A DNA stretch of 64,000 nucleotides from Bog-756 sp963845485 (GTDB lineage Bacteria; Actinomycetota; Acidimicrobiia; Acidimicrobiales; RAAP-2): assembly GCA_963845485.1 (NCBI GenBank), contig CAWJSI010000015.1, positions 62,001 to 126,000 on the forward strand. The letters run 5' to 3'. Every line of letters begins with the position of its first letter. The stretch's first letter is position 1. Under the pieces are notes generated by a model, which worked only from the letters and a program-made list of their open reading frames with translations, made no database searches and was not told the origin of the DNA. The position numbers were made by a program, and so were the translations under genes. Positions 26,222 to 34,583 of this stretch are shown one piece after another.

Positions 26222-26237
26222 GGTGGGTGCGGTGCTC

Positions 26238-26537
26238 CTAACCCACGGGGGTCGCCGAGTAGCCCGCCTCGGCGATGGTGGCACCGAGGTCATCGGGGCC
26301 GATCTGGGTGGGGTCATAGGAGACGACAGCCCGCGCCGAGCCGAGGTCCACCGAGGCCGAAGCCACGCCGGACTGCTCACTGAGGGACTCCTCGATCAGG
26401 GCCACGCACGCCCCGCAGTGCATGCCCTCCACGTCGAACTCGAGCGTGGACAGGGCAACCGGGGAGGCCTGCGGGCCGCCCACGGCGGGGTCGGTGGGTT
26501 CGGGGACAGAAGACGGTGCGGTCGAGGTCACCGCCAC
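26238..26537 (-). CDS. HMA-domain copper chaperone (CopZ-like)
   Basis: A 99-residue soluble protein with one heavy-metal-associated domain: 'LEFDVEGMHCGACVALIEES' contains the CxxC copper-binding pair, followed by 'VASASVDLGSARAVVSYDP' and 'IAEAGYSATPVG'. A 27-residue low-complexity leader precedes the domain. The start is GTG at 26537. It ends 16 bp before the Cu ATPase start on the same strand, so it should hand Cu(I) to that pump. CopZ-like proteins are usually about 70 residues; the extra N-terminus is the only oddity. Confidence 0.9.
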   Translation of the reverse strand: MAVTSTAPSSVPEPTDPAVGGPQASPVALSTLEFDVEGMHCGACVALIEESLSEQSGVASASVDLGSARAVVSYDPTQIGPDDLGATIAEAGYSATPVG

Positions 26538-26604
26538 AGCGTAATTCTTCGGCCCGGCCGAGGAAGCACCGCCCGCCGGCTACCCGAGCCCGACCGGGAT
26601 GCGG

Positions 26605-27967
26605 TCACCCGTCGACCAGTCGCTGGAACTCCTCGTCGGGCACCCCGGCGGCCTGTTTGTCGGCCAGGTCCTCCAGCCACGTGCGGGCCGGGTCGCTGTC
26701 CAGGGACTCGACCAGCTGACGGGGTATGGCCCGCATCACATAGTCGGGAGGCATGGTCGGCTCCCGGCGGTCCCGTCGGGCCAAGGCCTGCGGCGATGAG
26801 CGGGGCCCACTTGGCCTCCTTGGCCGCCGCCGCCGCCTCGTCCCGCTCGACGAACTCGGGCAGCACCTCGGCGCCGAACAGCTCGAGCGACTCCATGATG
26901 TCCTCGTGCCGGTTGTGGCCGGCCTGCATGACGAAGATGAGCTGGTCGACCCCGGCCTCCTCGTAGCGGCGCAGAAACTGGCGCAGTTGGTCCGGCGTGC
27001 CCACCGCGCCCCGCAAGCCGGTCTGATCACCGGCGGCCGCCTTGGCCCCGAGGGTCTGGTGGCGGGCGGCGAGGGCGGCTTCGGGCGAGTACCCCATCGC
27101 CCCCCGCCGGGCCAGGAACTCTGACCACACGTCGGTGGTGGCCGGGACGTGGTCGCCGAACACGTAGTAGTGGGCCAGGGAGTAGCCGAAGAAGTTCGCC
27201 CCTTCCAACCCCCGGGCGAGGGCCTCCTCCTCGGTCCGTGCGCACATCATCGGGGTGACGCAGGCCACCTGGGGGTTGACCGAGAGACCGACCGGGACAC
27301 ACCGCTCCGACAGCACGGCCTCATAGTCCGCCACCCACTGTCGGGCGTCCTCGGGCTCGACGAAGGCGAAGCTGAGGGCCCCGATCCCCTTCTCGGCCGC
27401 CAGGAGGATGGTGTCCCGCCGGCTGCAGGCCACCCACAGCGGCGGGTGCGGCTTCTGTACGGGTTTGGGGACGACGTTGCGCGGCGGCATGGTCACGTAG
27501 GTGCCCTCCACGCCACCGAACGGGGTCTCGGTCATACATCGGATGGCCACCTCGAGGCCCTCCAGCCACGCCGCCCGCTTGGTGTCCCGGTCGACGCCGA
27601 ACCCGCCCAGCTCCGCCTCGGAGGACGACTCGCCCGACCCGAACTCGACGCGACCGCCGGACACGAGGTCGAGCATGGCGATGCGCTCGGCGATCCGGGC
27701 CGGGTGGTTGTAGCGCGGCGCGGTCTGGACCACCCCATGACCGATCCGCATCCTCGAGGTGCGCTGGCTGGCCGCAGCCAAGAAGACCTCGGGTGCGCTG
27801 GAGTGGGAGTACTCCTCGAGGAAGTGGTGCTCCACCTCCCAGAGGTACTGCACCCCGACCCGGTCGGCCAACTCGATCTGATCGAGGGCGTCGGTGATGA
27901 GCTGCTGCTCGCTGCCCTCGGCCCAGGGTCGGGGCAGTTGATGCTCGTAGAAGATGCCGAACTTCAT
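26605..27967 (-). CDS. LLM-class flavin/F420-dependent oxidoreductase, frameshifted near its C-terminus
   Basis: A luciferase-like TIM-barrel oxidoreductase of about 453 residues once corrected. 'MKFGIFYEHQLPRPW', 'YLWEVEHHFLEEYSHSSAPE', 'TSRMRIGHGVVQTAPRYNHP' and 'LDLVSGGRVEFGSGESSS' are classic family blocks. 'VQKPHPPLWVACSRRDT' follows. Near 26787 the frame breaks: removing one base of the CC pair at 26787-26788 joins 'KWAPLIAA' to 'ALARRDRREPTMPPDYVMRA', then 'IPRQLVESLDSDPARTW..' ending at 26605. The uncorrected frame runs on to 26528 as Arg/Gly-rich noise and would overlap the HMA gene. It sits 49 bp after the ferritin-like gene on the same strand. Substrate and cofactor (FMN or F420) are not determined. 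Confidence 0.87.
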
Positions 27968-28016
27968 GGTCCGCCCTTTCGTCGGCCGACGGGGGAGTGG
28001 ATCGGGAGCTCCCCGC

Positions 28017-29135
28017 TCAGCCGAGGGCCAAGGGGGCCAGCGGTTCGCTCAAGGTTCCGTCCTCGCCCCGGACCACCGAGCCGAGCGAGAGCATCTCTTC
28101 GACCAGGTCGTCGGCGTCCTTGCGGCCCGATACGGCGTCGTCGATCTCACCCATGGTGAAGCGCAGATTGTCCTGCCGGCGTAGCAGGAGGGAGTCCGAG
28201 AGGGCCCGGTCCCACAACCGCCGGATCATCTCGTTCCCGTCGTGGCGGCGTCCTCCGCTGCCCACCCAGGTCCGGTCCCGCATCTCGGACAGTGCGGTGC
28301 GGAGGTAGGCGACGTGGGGTGTCTCGTCGGCCCGGATGTAGGAGACCAGTGTGGCGGCCGCCCCCTCCCCGGCCACGAGCTCCTGGTCGCCGAGCACCTC
28401 TTCGGCCCACCGGAACCCGTGGAACGCGGAGATCTCGATCAACAGCAGGCCGATCATCCTGGCGACCACCATCTCCAGGGTGTAATCGATGTCGTCGGGG
28501 AGGGCCCGCTGCTCGATGGCCACCCGGCGGAGGGCCTCGAGTTCGTCGGCCGACTTCGGGCGACGGTCGATGCCCATCCGGTTGAGCAACCGGGCCGTCT
28601 GGTCTTCGGTCACCGGGTGCTCGAAGGCGATGTCCCGGGCCACGAACCACATGCGGTCGTGTCCGGCCTCCTCGCCGAAGCCGGCTTCGTCCCGGGCGTG
28701 GGCCTCGAAGAGCCCTTTGCCGATGTGGTCGATAGCGGTGCCGGCGATGTCCTCGTCGAAGGCGGCGTTGAAGTCGGGGATGGGGAGGTGGCGGAGCATG
28801 GCCCCGAAGCCCTCCACCGTCCCGATCCGGGTCAGGGAACTGATGATGGGTTCGGGCGCCCCCGAGGCGATGAGCAGCTTGGACTGGGCCACATTGGGAA
28901 AGTTCTCAGGCCAGGTGTCGAGGGGGACGTCGAGGATCGGCGTGGCGAACTGGGCCACCCGCTGCTCCTCCCAGGCCTCGATGGCCGGCCACCGGTTCTT
29001 GGTGCGCGGGGAGACGTACCGGCCCTGGTCGTCGAAGCCCCCGTGGCAGCGCACCTCCCCGGCGAAGAGCGGTTCGGCGATGACATGGTCGGCCAGCAGC
29101 TCACCGGGCGTGAAGTCGGTCTGGGCTGTCGTCAC
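28017..29135 (-). CDS. ferritin-like di-iron protein candidate, unknown function
   Basis: A 372-residue helical protein that I do not recognise by name. Possible metal ligands occur in helices in ferritin-like spacing: Glu156-x-x-His159 (EEAGHDRMWF), Glu234 and His239 (LLIEISAFHGF), and Glu271-x-x-His274 (RADETPHVAYL). 'IDYTLEMVVARMIGLLLIEI' is a strong amphipathic helix before the second set. The N-terminal 100 residues include 'YVSPRTKNRWPAIEAWEEQR'. It is followed after 49 bp by the LLM oxidoreductase and then the copper cluster, all on the minus strand. An oxygenase or oxidase role would fit but is inference. Confidence 0.6.
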   Translation of the reverse strand: MTTAQTDFTPGELLADHVIAEPLFAGEVRCHGGFDDQGRYVSPRTKNRWPAIEAWEEQRVAQFATPILDVPLDTWPENFPNVAQSKLLIASGAPEPIISSLTRIGTVEGFGAMLRHLPIPDFNAAFDEDIAGTAIDHIGKGLFEAHARDEAGFGEEAGHDRMWFVARDIAFEHPVTEDQTARLLNRMGIDRRPKSADELEALRRVAIEQRALPDDIDYTLEMVVARMIGLLLIEISAFHGFRWAEEVLGDQELVAGEGAAATLVSYIRADETPHVAYLRTALSEMRDRTWVGSGGRRHDGNEMIRRLWDRALSDSLLLRRQDNLRFTMGEIDDAVSGRKDADDLVEEMLSLGSVVRGEDGTLSEPLAPLALG

Positions 29136-29262
29136 CGTGTCGTCATCGCCTCACCCGTCTGCTCGCCACCCGGACCCTCGTCATCTCGGGCCCCGCCCGG
29201 ACGACCTACCTCGAGGTCCCGGCGTCTCCGAGTGTAGGGGAGGTCCCGGGGGCCGGGCTCGG

Positions 29263-31605
29263 CTACCCGATGGAGACGGCGCCGACCGACCCGGACACGA
29301 ACTCGACCGCCGCGGCCTGGCCGAGGGGCCGGGCCATGAGGAAACCCTGGCCGGTGAGACACCCCAGCTCGACGAGGTGGTGGAGCTGGCTCTGGTGTTC
29401 GATCCCTTCGGCGATGACCTCGAGGCCCAGGGTCCCGGCCAGTCCGAGGATGGCCGTGACGAGGGCCATGCTCTCCTCGTCACGTCGGGCCAGAGGCTCG
29501 ATGAAGGACCGGTCGATCTTGAGCACGTCCACCGGGAAGCGCTGCAGGTGGCTGAGGGATGAGTACCCGGTGCCGAAGTCGTCGACGGCGATCCGGATGC
29601 CGAGGGCCCGGAGGTCGAACAGGGCCTGGGTGGCCCGCACCGGGTCCTCCATGAGGACGCTCTCGGTGACCTCCAACATGAGCTGGCGGGGATCGATGGT
29701 GCTGAGGGCGAGGGCCGTCTGGACCTCTTCGATGAGGTGCGGTGAGGTCAGCTGGCGTCGGGACACGTTCACCGACAAGGTGAGGGCGTGGCCGGACTCG
29801 GCACCCCAGGCGGCCAACTGCTCGCACGCCTCGACGAGGACCCACCGGCCCAGGGGCACGATGAATCCGGTCTCCTCGGCGATGGGGATGAAACGCAGCG
29901 GCTCCACTTCGCCGAGCCGGGGATGGTTCCAACGCACCAGGGCCTCGAAGCCCTGGAGTCGTTGGTCGACGAGCGAGACGATGGGCTGGTACTCGAGGAA
30001 GAACTCCGAGCGCCCGAGGGCCCACCGGAAGCCGTTGGTGAGGTCGAGCCGCTCGAGCATCCGCGAGCGCATCGAGGTCCGGAAGACCTCGACCCGGTTC
30101 TTGCCCGTCTCCTTGGCCTCGTACATGGCCGAGTCGGCCTCGGACAGGAGCTGCTCGGTGGTCTTGCCCGGCTCCCCGTAGGCCACGCCCACGCTGATGG
30201 ACAGGTCGATCTGGTTCCCCTCGAAGTCCGGGGCGTCCCGGAGGACCGAGACGATGCGGTGGGCGAAGTCCACGGCGGCTTCGGGGAGACCCACGTCGAC
30301 CATGAGTACGGCGAACTCGTCTCCACCCAGGCGGGCCACGGTGTCACCGGGCCGGACGATGGAGGTCAACAGCCGGCTGGCCCGGACGAGGACGCTGTCC
30401 CCCACGTGGTGGCCCAGGGTGTCGTTCACCGTCTTGAACCCGTCGAGGTCCCCGAAACAGAGGGCCACCGTACGTCCGGTGCGCTGGCAGGCGGCCAGGG
30501 CCTGTTCGACCCGGTCGTGGAGGAGGGCCCTGTTGGCCAGGCCGGTCAGCTCGTCGTGGAAGGCCAGGTGTCGCAGCTCTGACTCGAGGGCTTCGCGCTG
30601 GCGCAGGGAGGCCTCGAGGGCGCGGGCGTGGACCTCGATCTCGTTGGTCTGACCGGTGATGGTACCGATGAGCCACATCATCCTCAGGTAGATGAGGGCG
30701 AACACGGCGATGCAGATGCCGGCCATGACCGATACGTTGACCGGCGCTCCGAGGGCGCTGGCCACGAGCAGGGTGCTCGGGGGGATGAAGCCGGCGAACG
30801 CCACCCAGGGGACACGGTGGCGGCCGTCGTTCTCCCGGAGGTAGATGTTGGGAGCCTGGCGGGGCACCGGGGCCACCGCCTCGGCCGTCGCGGGGTGGAG
30901 GGCCGAGGCGCCGATCAGCACATAGGACAAGAGGAACAGGGCGTTCACGGGACTGGTGCCCGAGTAATGGTCGTGCAGGACCACGAGGTCGTAGATCAGG
31001 TCGGCGGCCAGCAGCGTCACGAGGGAGGCGGCCAAGAGCTTGTGCTGCGGTCCGATGGAACGCCCGAACAGCAGGGCCCGGAAGACGATGAACACCAACA
31101 GCACGTCCATGACCGGGTAGGCCACGGTGACCAGCTTCCCGTCGGTGGCCATCGTCGTGTTGGCCAGATAGGCGTGCATGACGAACTGCCACCAAAAGGT
31201 GAGGCCGGCGATGGCCATGATGGCGGCGTCGGCGTTGTCCTCCCGCTGGGCCGACCGCCCCGGGGTGCGGGTCAGGCGCAGTAGGCCGACGAAGATGATC
31301 GGGTAGCCGAGCAGGTAGAGGGCATCGCCGACCGAGGGGAGTGGCACGGCACGGTGGAGGATCACCCCGTAGCCGAACTGGACGGCGTCGCCCAAGGAGA
31401 AGCACAGGGTCCCGAGGGCCAGGAGGTACCAGCTGAGGCGGTCCTGGGGACGGTGGAGGAGGGTGCCGATCAGGATGGCGGCCACTGAACCCATGCCGAT
31501 GGCCAGGTACACCGCGTCGCGACCCTCGGGCCCCGGGACCGCGAAGTAGCCCGCAGTCACGACCACACCCGTGATGACCCAGTACTTCCAGGCGTTGCGC
31601 CTCAT
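29263..31605 (-). CDS. membrane-bound GGDEF/EAL c-di-GMP turnover protein
   Basis: A 780-residue protein. Residues 1-315 contain about nine transmembrane segments forming an integral sensor, followed by a short coiled linker (320-345). The GGDEF cyclase domain has 'CFGDLDGFKTVNDTLGHHVGD' and GGDEF at 427-431, with an RxxD product-inhibition site at 418-421. The EAL phosphodiesterase domain has FEALVRW (EAL 554-556), 'LMLEVTESVLMED' and DDFGTGYSS at 675-683. Both active sites look complete, so it could make or degrade c-di-GMP; which dominates cannot be read. It stands alone, 127 bp upstream of the ferritin-like gene. Confidence 0.95.
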   Translation of the reverse strand: MRRNAWKYWVITGVVVTAGYFAVPGPEGRDAVYLAIGMGSVAAILIGTLLHRPQDRLSWYLLALGTLCFSLGDAVQFGYGVILHRAVPLPSVGDALYLLGYPIIFVGLLRLTRTPGRSAQREDNADAAIMAIAGLTFWWQFVMHAYLANTTMATDGKLVTVAYPVMDVLLVFIVFRALLFGRSIGPQHKLLAASLVTLLAADLIYDLVVLHDHYSGTSPVNALFLLSYVLIGASALHPATAEAVAPVPRQAPNIYLRENDGRHRVPWVAFAGFIPPSTLLVASALGAPVNVSVMAGICIAVFALIYLRMMWLIGTITGQTNEIEVHARALEASLRQREALESELRHLAFHDELTGLANRALLHDRVEQALAACQRTGRTVALCFGDLDGFKTVNDTLGHHVGDSVLVRASRLLTSIVRPGDTVARLGGDEFAVLMVDVGLPEAAVDFAHRIVSVLRDAPDFEGNQIDLSISVGVAYGEPGKTTEQLLSEADSAMYEAKETGKNRVEVFRTSMRSRMLERLDLTNGFRWALGRSEFFLEYQPIVSLVDQRLQGFEALVRWNHPRLGEVEPLRFIPIAEETGFIVPLGRWVLVEACEQLAAWGAESGHALTLSVNVSRRQLTSPHLIEEVQTALALSTIDPRQLMLEVTESVLMEDPVRATQALFDLRALGIRIAVDDFGTGYSSLSHLQRFPVDVLKIDRSFIEPLARRDEESMALVTAILGLAGTLGLEVIAEGIEHQSQLHHLVELGCLTGQGFLMARPLGQAAAVEFVSGSVGAVSIG

Positions 31606-31788
31606 GCCCCTCGCTTCAGCTGGCCCGATCCACTTCTATCGGCTCCGAAGGCCCTTGGATTGAGCGTTCTGTGCAGGCAAATGTCACCGTTTCCCATCCG
31701 GGGTGCTCCGAGGCGGTGAGCCGCGGGGGTTCTGGGACGTCGAGTTCGATTCACGCTGGGCTCCTCGGGTGGGCGCTACGGTTGCCCC

Positions 31789-32607
31789 GTGGCGACCATC
31801 GTCGAGAAAAGCCGGATCCTCAGCTTGTTGGGCGGTGAGTTCGCCGCCGTCTCTGAACTCGTCTCCGGCCTCAGCGATGCGGAGTGGCACACCGAGTCCT
31901 GTCTGCCCGGATGGACCGTCCACGACGTCCTCGGCCACATGATCGGGACCGAGCTCATGTTGACGGGTGATCCGGCTCCTAAGGCCGACGTCTCCCACCT
32001 CGACCACATGAAGAACCCGGTGGCCACGGCCAACGAGATCTGGGTGGAGTCCATGCGACCGCTGTCGGCCGCCGAGATGGTGTCGCGGTGGAACGGGGTC
32101 ACCGCCGAGCGCCTGGCCACCTTGGAAGCCATGACCCAATCGGAGTTCGACGCGCCGTCATGGACCCCAGTCGGGAACGATGAAACCTACGGGCGGTTCA
32201 TGCGGATCCGCCACTACGACTGTTACATGCACGAACAGGACATCCGCCTGGCCCTAGGACGCCCGGGACGAGGTGATCCCGAGGACGTCTCGTCCTGCCT
32301 CGAGGAGGTGGCGACGGGCCTCGGGTACATCGTCGGGCGCCGGGCCGGAATGCCCGAAGGAGCTCGTGTCCGGATCCATCTCACCGGGGATGTGGAGCGG
32401 ACCTTCTTCGTTCAGGTGGAGGGGCGGGCGGCGGTCGTCGATGCGCTGGACGGGCCGGTGACCGTCGGAGTCGAGCTGCCCGTCGGGCGGTTCCTTCGTT
32501 TGACCGGGGGACGGGACGACGGCCCGTTAGCACCGTTCGAGGTCCACCTCACCGGCGACGTGGACCTGGCCGGACGGCTGGTCGAGAACCTCGCCTTCAC
32601 CATCTGA
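31789..32607 (+). CDS. mycothiol-dependent maleylpyruvate isomerase family protein
   Basis: A 272-residue protein of the DinB-like/MDMPI superfamily, which uses mycothiol and a metal ion to isomerise, transfer or detoxify. The N-terminal four-helix domain shows 'GLSDAEWHTESCLPGWTVHD' followed by 'VLGHMIGTELML', and 'RHYDCYMHEQDIRLALGRPG' supplies the second histidine and acidic residues of the metal site. The C-terminal 80 residues ('VEGRAAVVDALDGPVTVGVE') are an SCP2-like domain. The start is GTG at 31789. Mycothiol dependence itself indicates an actinobacterium. The substrate is unknown and no operon partner is evident. Confidence 0.88.
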   Translation: MATIVEKSRILSLLGGEFAAVSELVSGLSDAEWHTESCLPGWTVHDVLGHMIGTELMLTGDPAPKADVSHLDHMKNPVATANEIWVESMRPLSAAEMVSRWNGVTAERLATLEAMTQSEFDAPSWTPVGNDETYGRFMRIRHYDCYMHEQDIRLALGRPGRGDPEDVSSCLEEVATGLGYIVGRRAGMPEGARVRIHLTGDVERTFFVQVEGRAAVVDALDGPVTVGVELPVGRFLRLTGGRDDGPLAPFEVHLTGDVDLAGRLVENLAFTI

Positions 32608-32698
32608 GCGGACCCTTCATGAAGGACCGCGCCTGGACCGCTCTGGCCGCCACGACCACTTGGATCCAATCTGAGGGCTCGGTGGTTCGGCCCCGACC

Positions 32699-33178
32699 TC
32701 AGTCGCGGCCCTGGGCGGCTTGTTCGAGGAGGGCGGAACCGCTCAGCCGGTAGCCGATCCACTCGTCGAGCGGCTCGGCACCGAGCGAACGGTAGAAGCG
32801 GATGGCGTTCTCGTTCCAGTCCAGCACCGACCACTCCACCCGGGCGTACCCGGCGCGTTCGGCGATGGCCGCCAGTTCGGCGACGAGTGCGCGGCCCACG
32901 CCCCCCGATCGGGATCCGGGGCGGACGTAGAGATCCTCCAGATGGATGCCGTGGCGCCCGGTCCACGTGGAGAAGGTGAGGAACCAGATGGCCATGCCCA
33001 CCACGCTTCCCTCCTCGTCGGCCACATGGGCGAACACGGTGGGAGAGGGCCCGAAGAGGGCGTCGTGGAGCTGGACGGCGGCGATCTCGACGGACCCGGG
33101 CGACCGTTCGAACTCGGCCAGTTCGTGGATGAGCTCCACGAGGGTGTCGACGTCGTCGGGATGAGCAGGCCGGATCAT
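32699..33178 (-). CDS. GNAT-family N-acetyltransferase
   Basis: A 159-residue acetyltransferase of the diamine N-acetyltransferase-like branch. 'MIRPAHPDDVDTLVELIHEL' is the usual N-terminus. 'VVGMAIWFLTFSTWTGRHGI' then 'HLEDLYVRPGSRSGGVGRAL' contain strand 4 and the acetyl-CoA motif (RSGGVGRAL). 'GYARVEWSVLDWNENAIRFY' then 'RSLGAEPLDEW' form motif B. It acetylates an amine, polyamine or protein N-terminus; which one is unknown. It is probably co-transcribed with the quinone oxidoreductase upstream (40-bp gap). Confidence 0.9.
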   Translation of the reverse strand: MIRPAHPDDVDTLVELIHELAEFERSPGSVEIAAVQLHDALFGPSPTVFAHVADEEGSVVGMAIWFLTFSTWTGRHGIHLEDLYVRPGSRSGGVGRALVAELAAIAERAGYARVEWSVLDWNENAIRFYRSLGAEPLDEWIGYRLSGSALLEQAAQGRD

Positions 33179-33218
33179 CGGTGCAGGTTAGCCAGGGCCG
33201 ACCCCACCGGCGCCGGCC

Positions 33219-34187
33219 TCAGGGTACGAGGAGCACCCGCCCGAAGGCCTGGCGGCTCTCGATGTAGGCATGGGCCTCGCCGGCCTCCTCCAGGCTGAAC
33301 GTGCGGTCCACCTCCACCCGCAGCGTTCCTGCTGCGATGTCCTCCAGGTGTCCGGCGATCATGGCGTGGGCCCGCCCGCCGAGAAAGAGCTCCGCCCCGA
33401 GGAAGTAACCCACCAGGGTCTGGTTGTTTCCCCGCATGGTGGCGATGTCGAGATCGCTCGGTCCCTCCCGGCCGGCATCGCCAAAGGTGACGCACCGGCC
33501 CCGGTAGGCCAGGCATAGCAGGCTCTTTTGGAGGTTCGAGCCACCCACCGAGTCCACGATCACGTCGGCACCCCGCCCGTCGGTGGCCTGGCGGACGGCG
33601 TCGACGAAATCGACCTCGGCGTAGTTGATCCCGACGTCGAGCCCGAAAGGGACGAGGCGCTCGAGCCGCTCAGCACTGGAGGCCGTAGCCAGGACCCGGG
33701 CCCCGGCCCGAGCCGCCAACTGGATGGCAGCGATGCCCACGCCGCTGGCTCCGGCGTGGATGAGGGCCGTCTCGCCCGGCTGCAGCCGTCCGAACTCGAA
33801 GAGGCTGTCGTCTGCCGTGCCGAAGGGGACGGGCACACAGGCAGCCTCCTGGGTGGGGACGCCATCGGGGATGACCCAGCAGAAGGCCTCGCCGACCGCC
33901 CGTAACTCGGCGTGGGACCCGTCGAGGCCCACCGTCACCACCCGATCCCCCTCGTTGACGCCGGTGACCAGGGGACCGGTGGCGACCACCGTGCCAGCGC
34001 ACTGGTAGCCGACGATGTGGGGGACGGCTGTCAGCTCCCCGCCCAGACGGTTGAGGGTGTCTCCGCCCTCGATGCTCACCGCCTCCACCTGGACCATGAC
34101 CTCGGCGTCCCCGAGGACCGGGTCAGGGACCTCCTCGTAGCGGAAGACCTCGGGACCACCCGTCTCGTAGTACACGGCTGCTTTCAT
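33219..34187 (-). CDS. zinc-type alcohol dehydrogenase-like quinone oxidoreductase (MDR family)
   Basis: A 322-residue NADPH-dependent medium-chain reductase of the quinone oxidoreductase branch. 'MKAAVYYETGGPEVFRYEEV' is the standard start. 'VGYQCAGTVVATGPLVTGVN' then 'EGDRVV' belong to the catalytic domain, and 'ALIHAGASGVGIAAIQLAAR' is the nucleotide-binding loop. No structural-zinc cysteine cluster is seen, as expected for quinone oxidoreductases. AAGGAGGGATC directly before the ATG at 34187 is an excellent ribosome site and rules out the longer frame to 34235. It probably shares a transcript with the acetyltransferase. Confidence 0.92.
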   Translation of the reverse strand: MKAAVYYETGGPEVFRYEEVPDPVLGDAEVMVQVEAVSIEGGDTLNRLGGELTAVPHIVGYQCAGTVVATGPLVTGVNEGDRVVTVGLDGSHAELRAVGEAFCWVIPDGVPTQEAACVPVPFGTADDSLFEFGRLQPGETALIHAGASGVGIAAIQLAARAGARVLATASSAERLERLVPFGLDVGINYAEVDFVDAVRQATDGRGADVIVDSVGGSNLQKSLLCLAYRGRCVTFGDAGREGPSDLDIATMRGNNQTLVGYFLGAELFLGGRAHAMIAGHLEDIAAGTLRVEVDRTFSLEEAGEAHAYIESRQAFGRVLLVP

Positions 34188-34235
34188 GATCCCTCCTTGG
34201 TGAGCGGCCGACACGTCCGTCGACGGCAGGGACAC

Positions 34236-34583
34236 CTTACGCAGGCCCGGGGTGGCGAGCGCCTGACCAGGATCAGCGCGGGCGGCAAAGCCTAACCTTG
34301 ATCCTCTACCAGACCGTTAGGGATAGGCGTCGACCGGGGTTGGTGGGCCCTCGCTGGCGCCCGCCCATGACGTCATCTGGGCAACCGGAAGGAGGAGTGC
34401 TCCTGGGGTTCGATGCGAGTAGTTCCTTCGGTAGCCACGTCGGGGTCGCCCGCGGACCGGTCGACGGTGTCAGAGGCTGTGCCGAAGGGGCGTCAAACCG
34501 GCATCCCGGTTCCCGCGAGAAGCCCACGCCAGGGCGTTCGGCGATGGCAACCTGTGTGGTCAAGTCCCAGCGCTGACCAGCCG
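34236..34583. other. 348-bp non-coding gap before the GGDEF/EAL gene
   Basis: No convincing gene is present. The GGDEF/EAL frame is open back to 34413, but that part reads as low-quality sequence and lacks a placed ribosome site (GGAAGGAGGAG at 34388-34398 is 15 bp before the ATG at 34413). A 10-bp perfect palindrome ATGACGTCAT lies at about 34366-34375. The gap probably holds the promoters for the two divergent genes. Confidence 0.5.

Noticed and set aside
24473..26383. A 636-codon plus-strand open frame opposite the Cu ATPase
   Set aside because: Low-complexity Gly/His/Asp-rich shadow of the ATPase, which has every P-type motif in the other strand.
26528..26604. The uncorrected end of the LLM frame overlapping the HMA gene
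   Set aside because: Residues after the frameshift are Arg/Gly-rich and unlike the family; a protein-like tail exists in the next frame ending at 26605.
34284..34294. GCAAAGCCTAA ahead of a c-di-GMP gene, reminiscent of the conserved core of the c-di-GMP-I riboswitch
   Set aside because: The other required elements (the GGGCAAACC strand, the tetraloop stem and the GGGACG joint) are missing, so an 11-base match is most likely chance.
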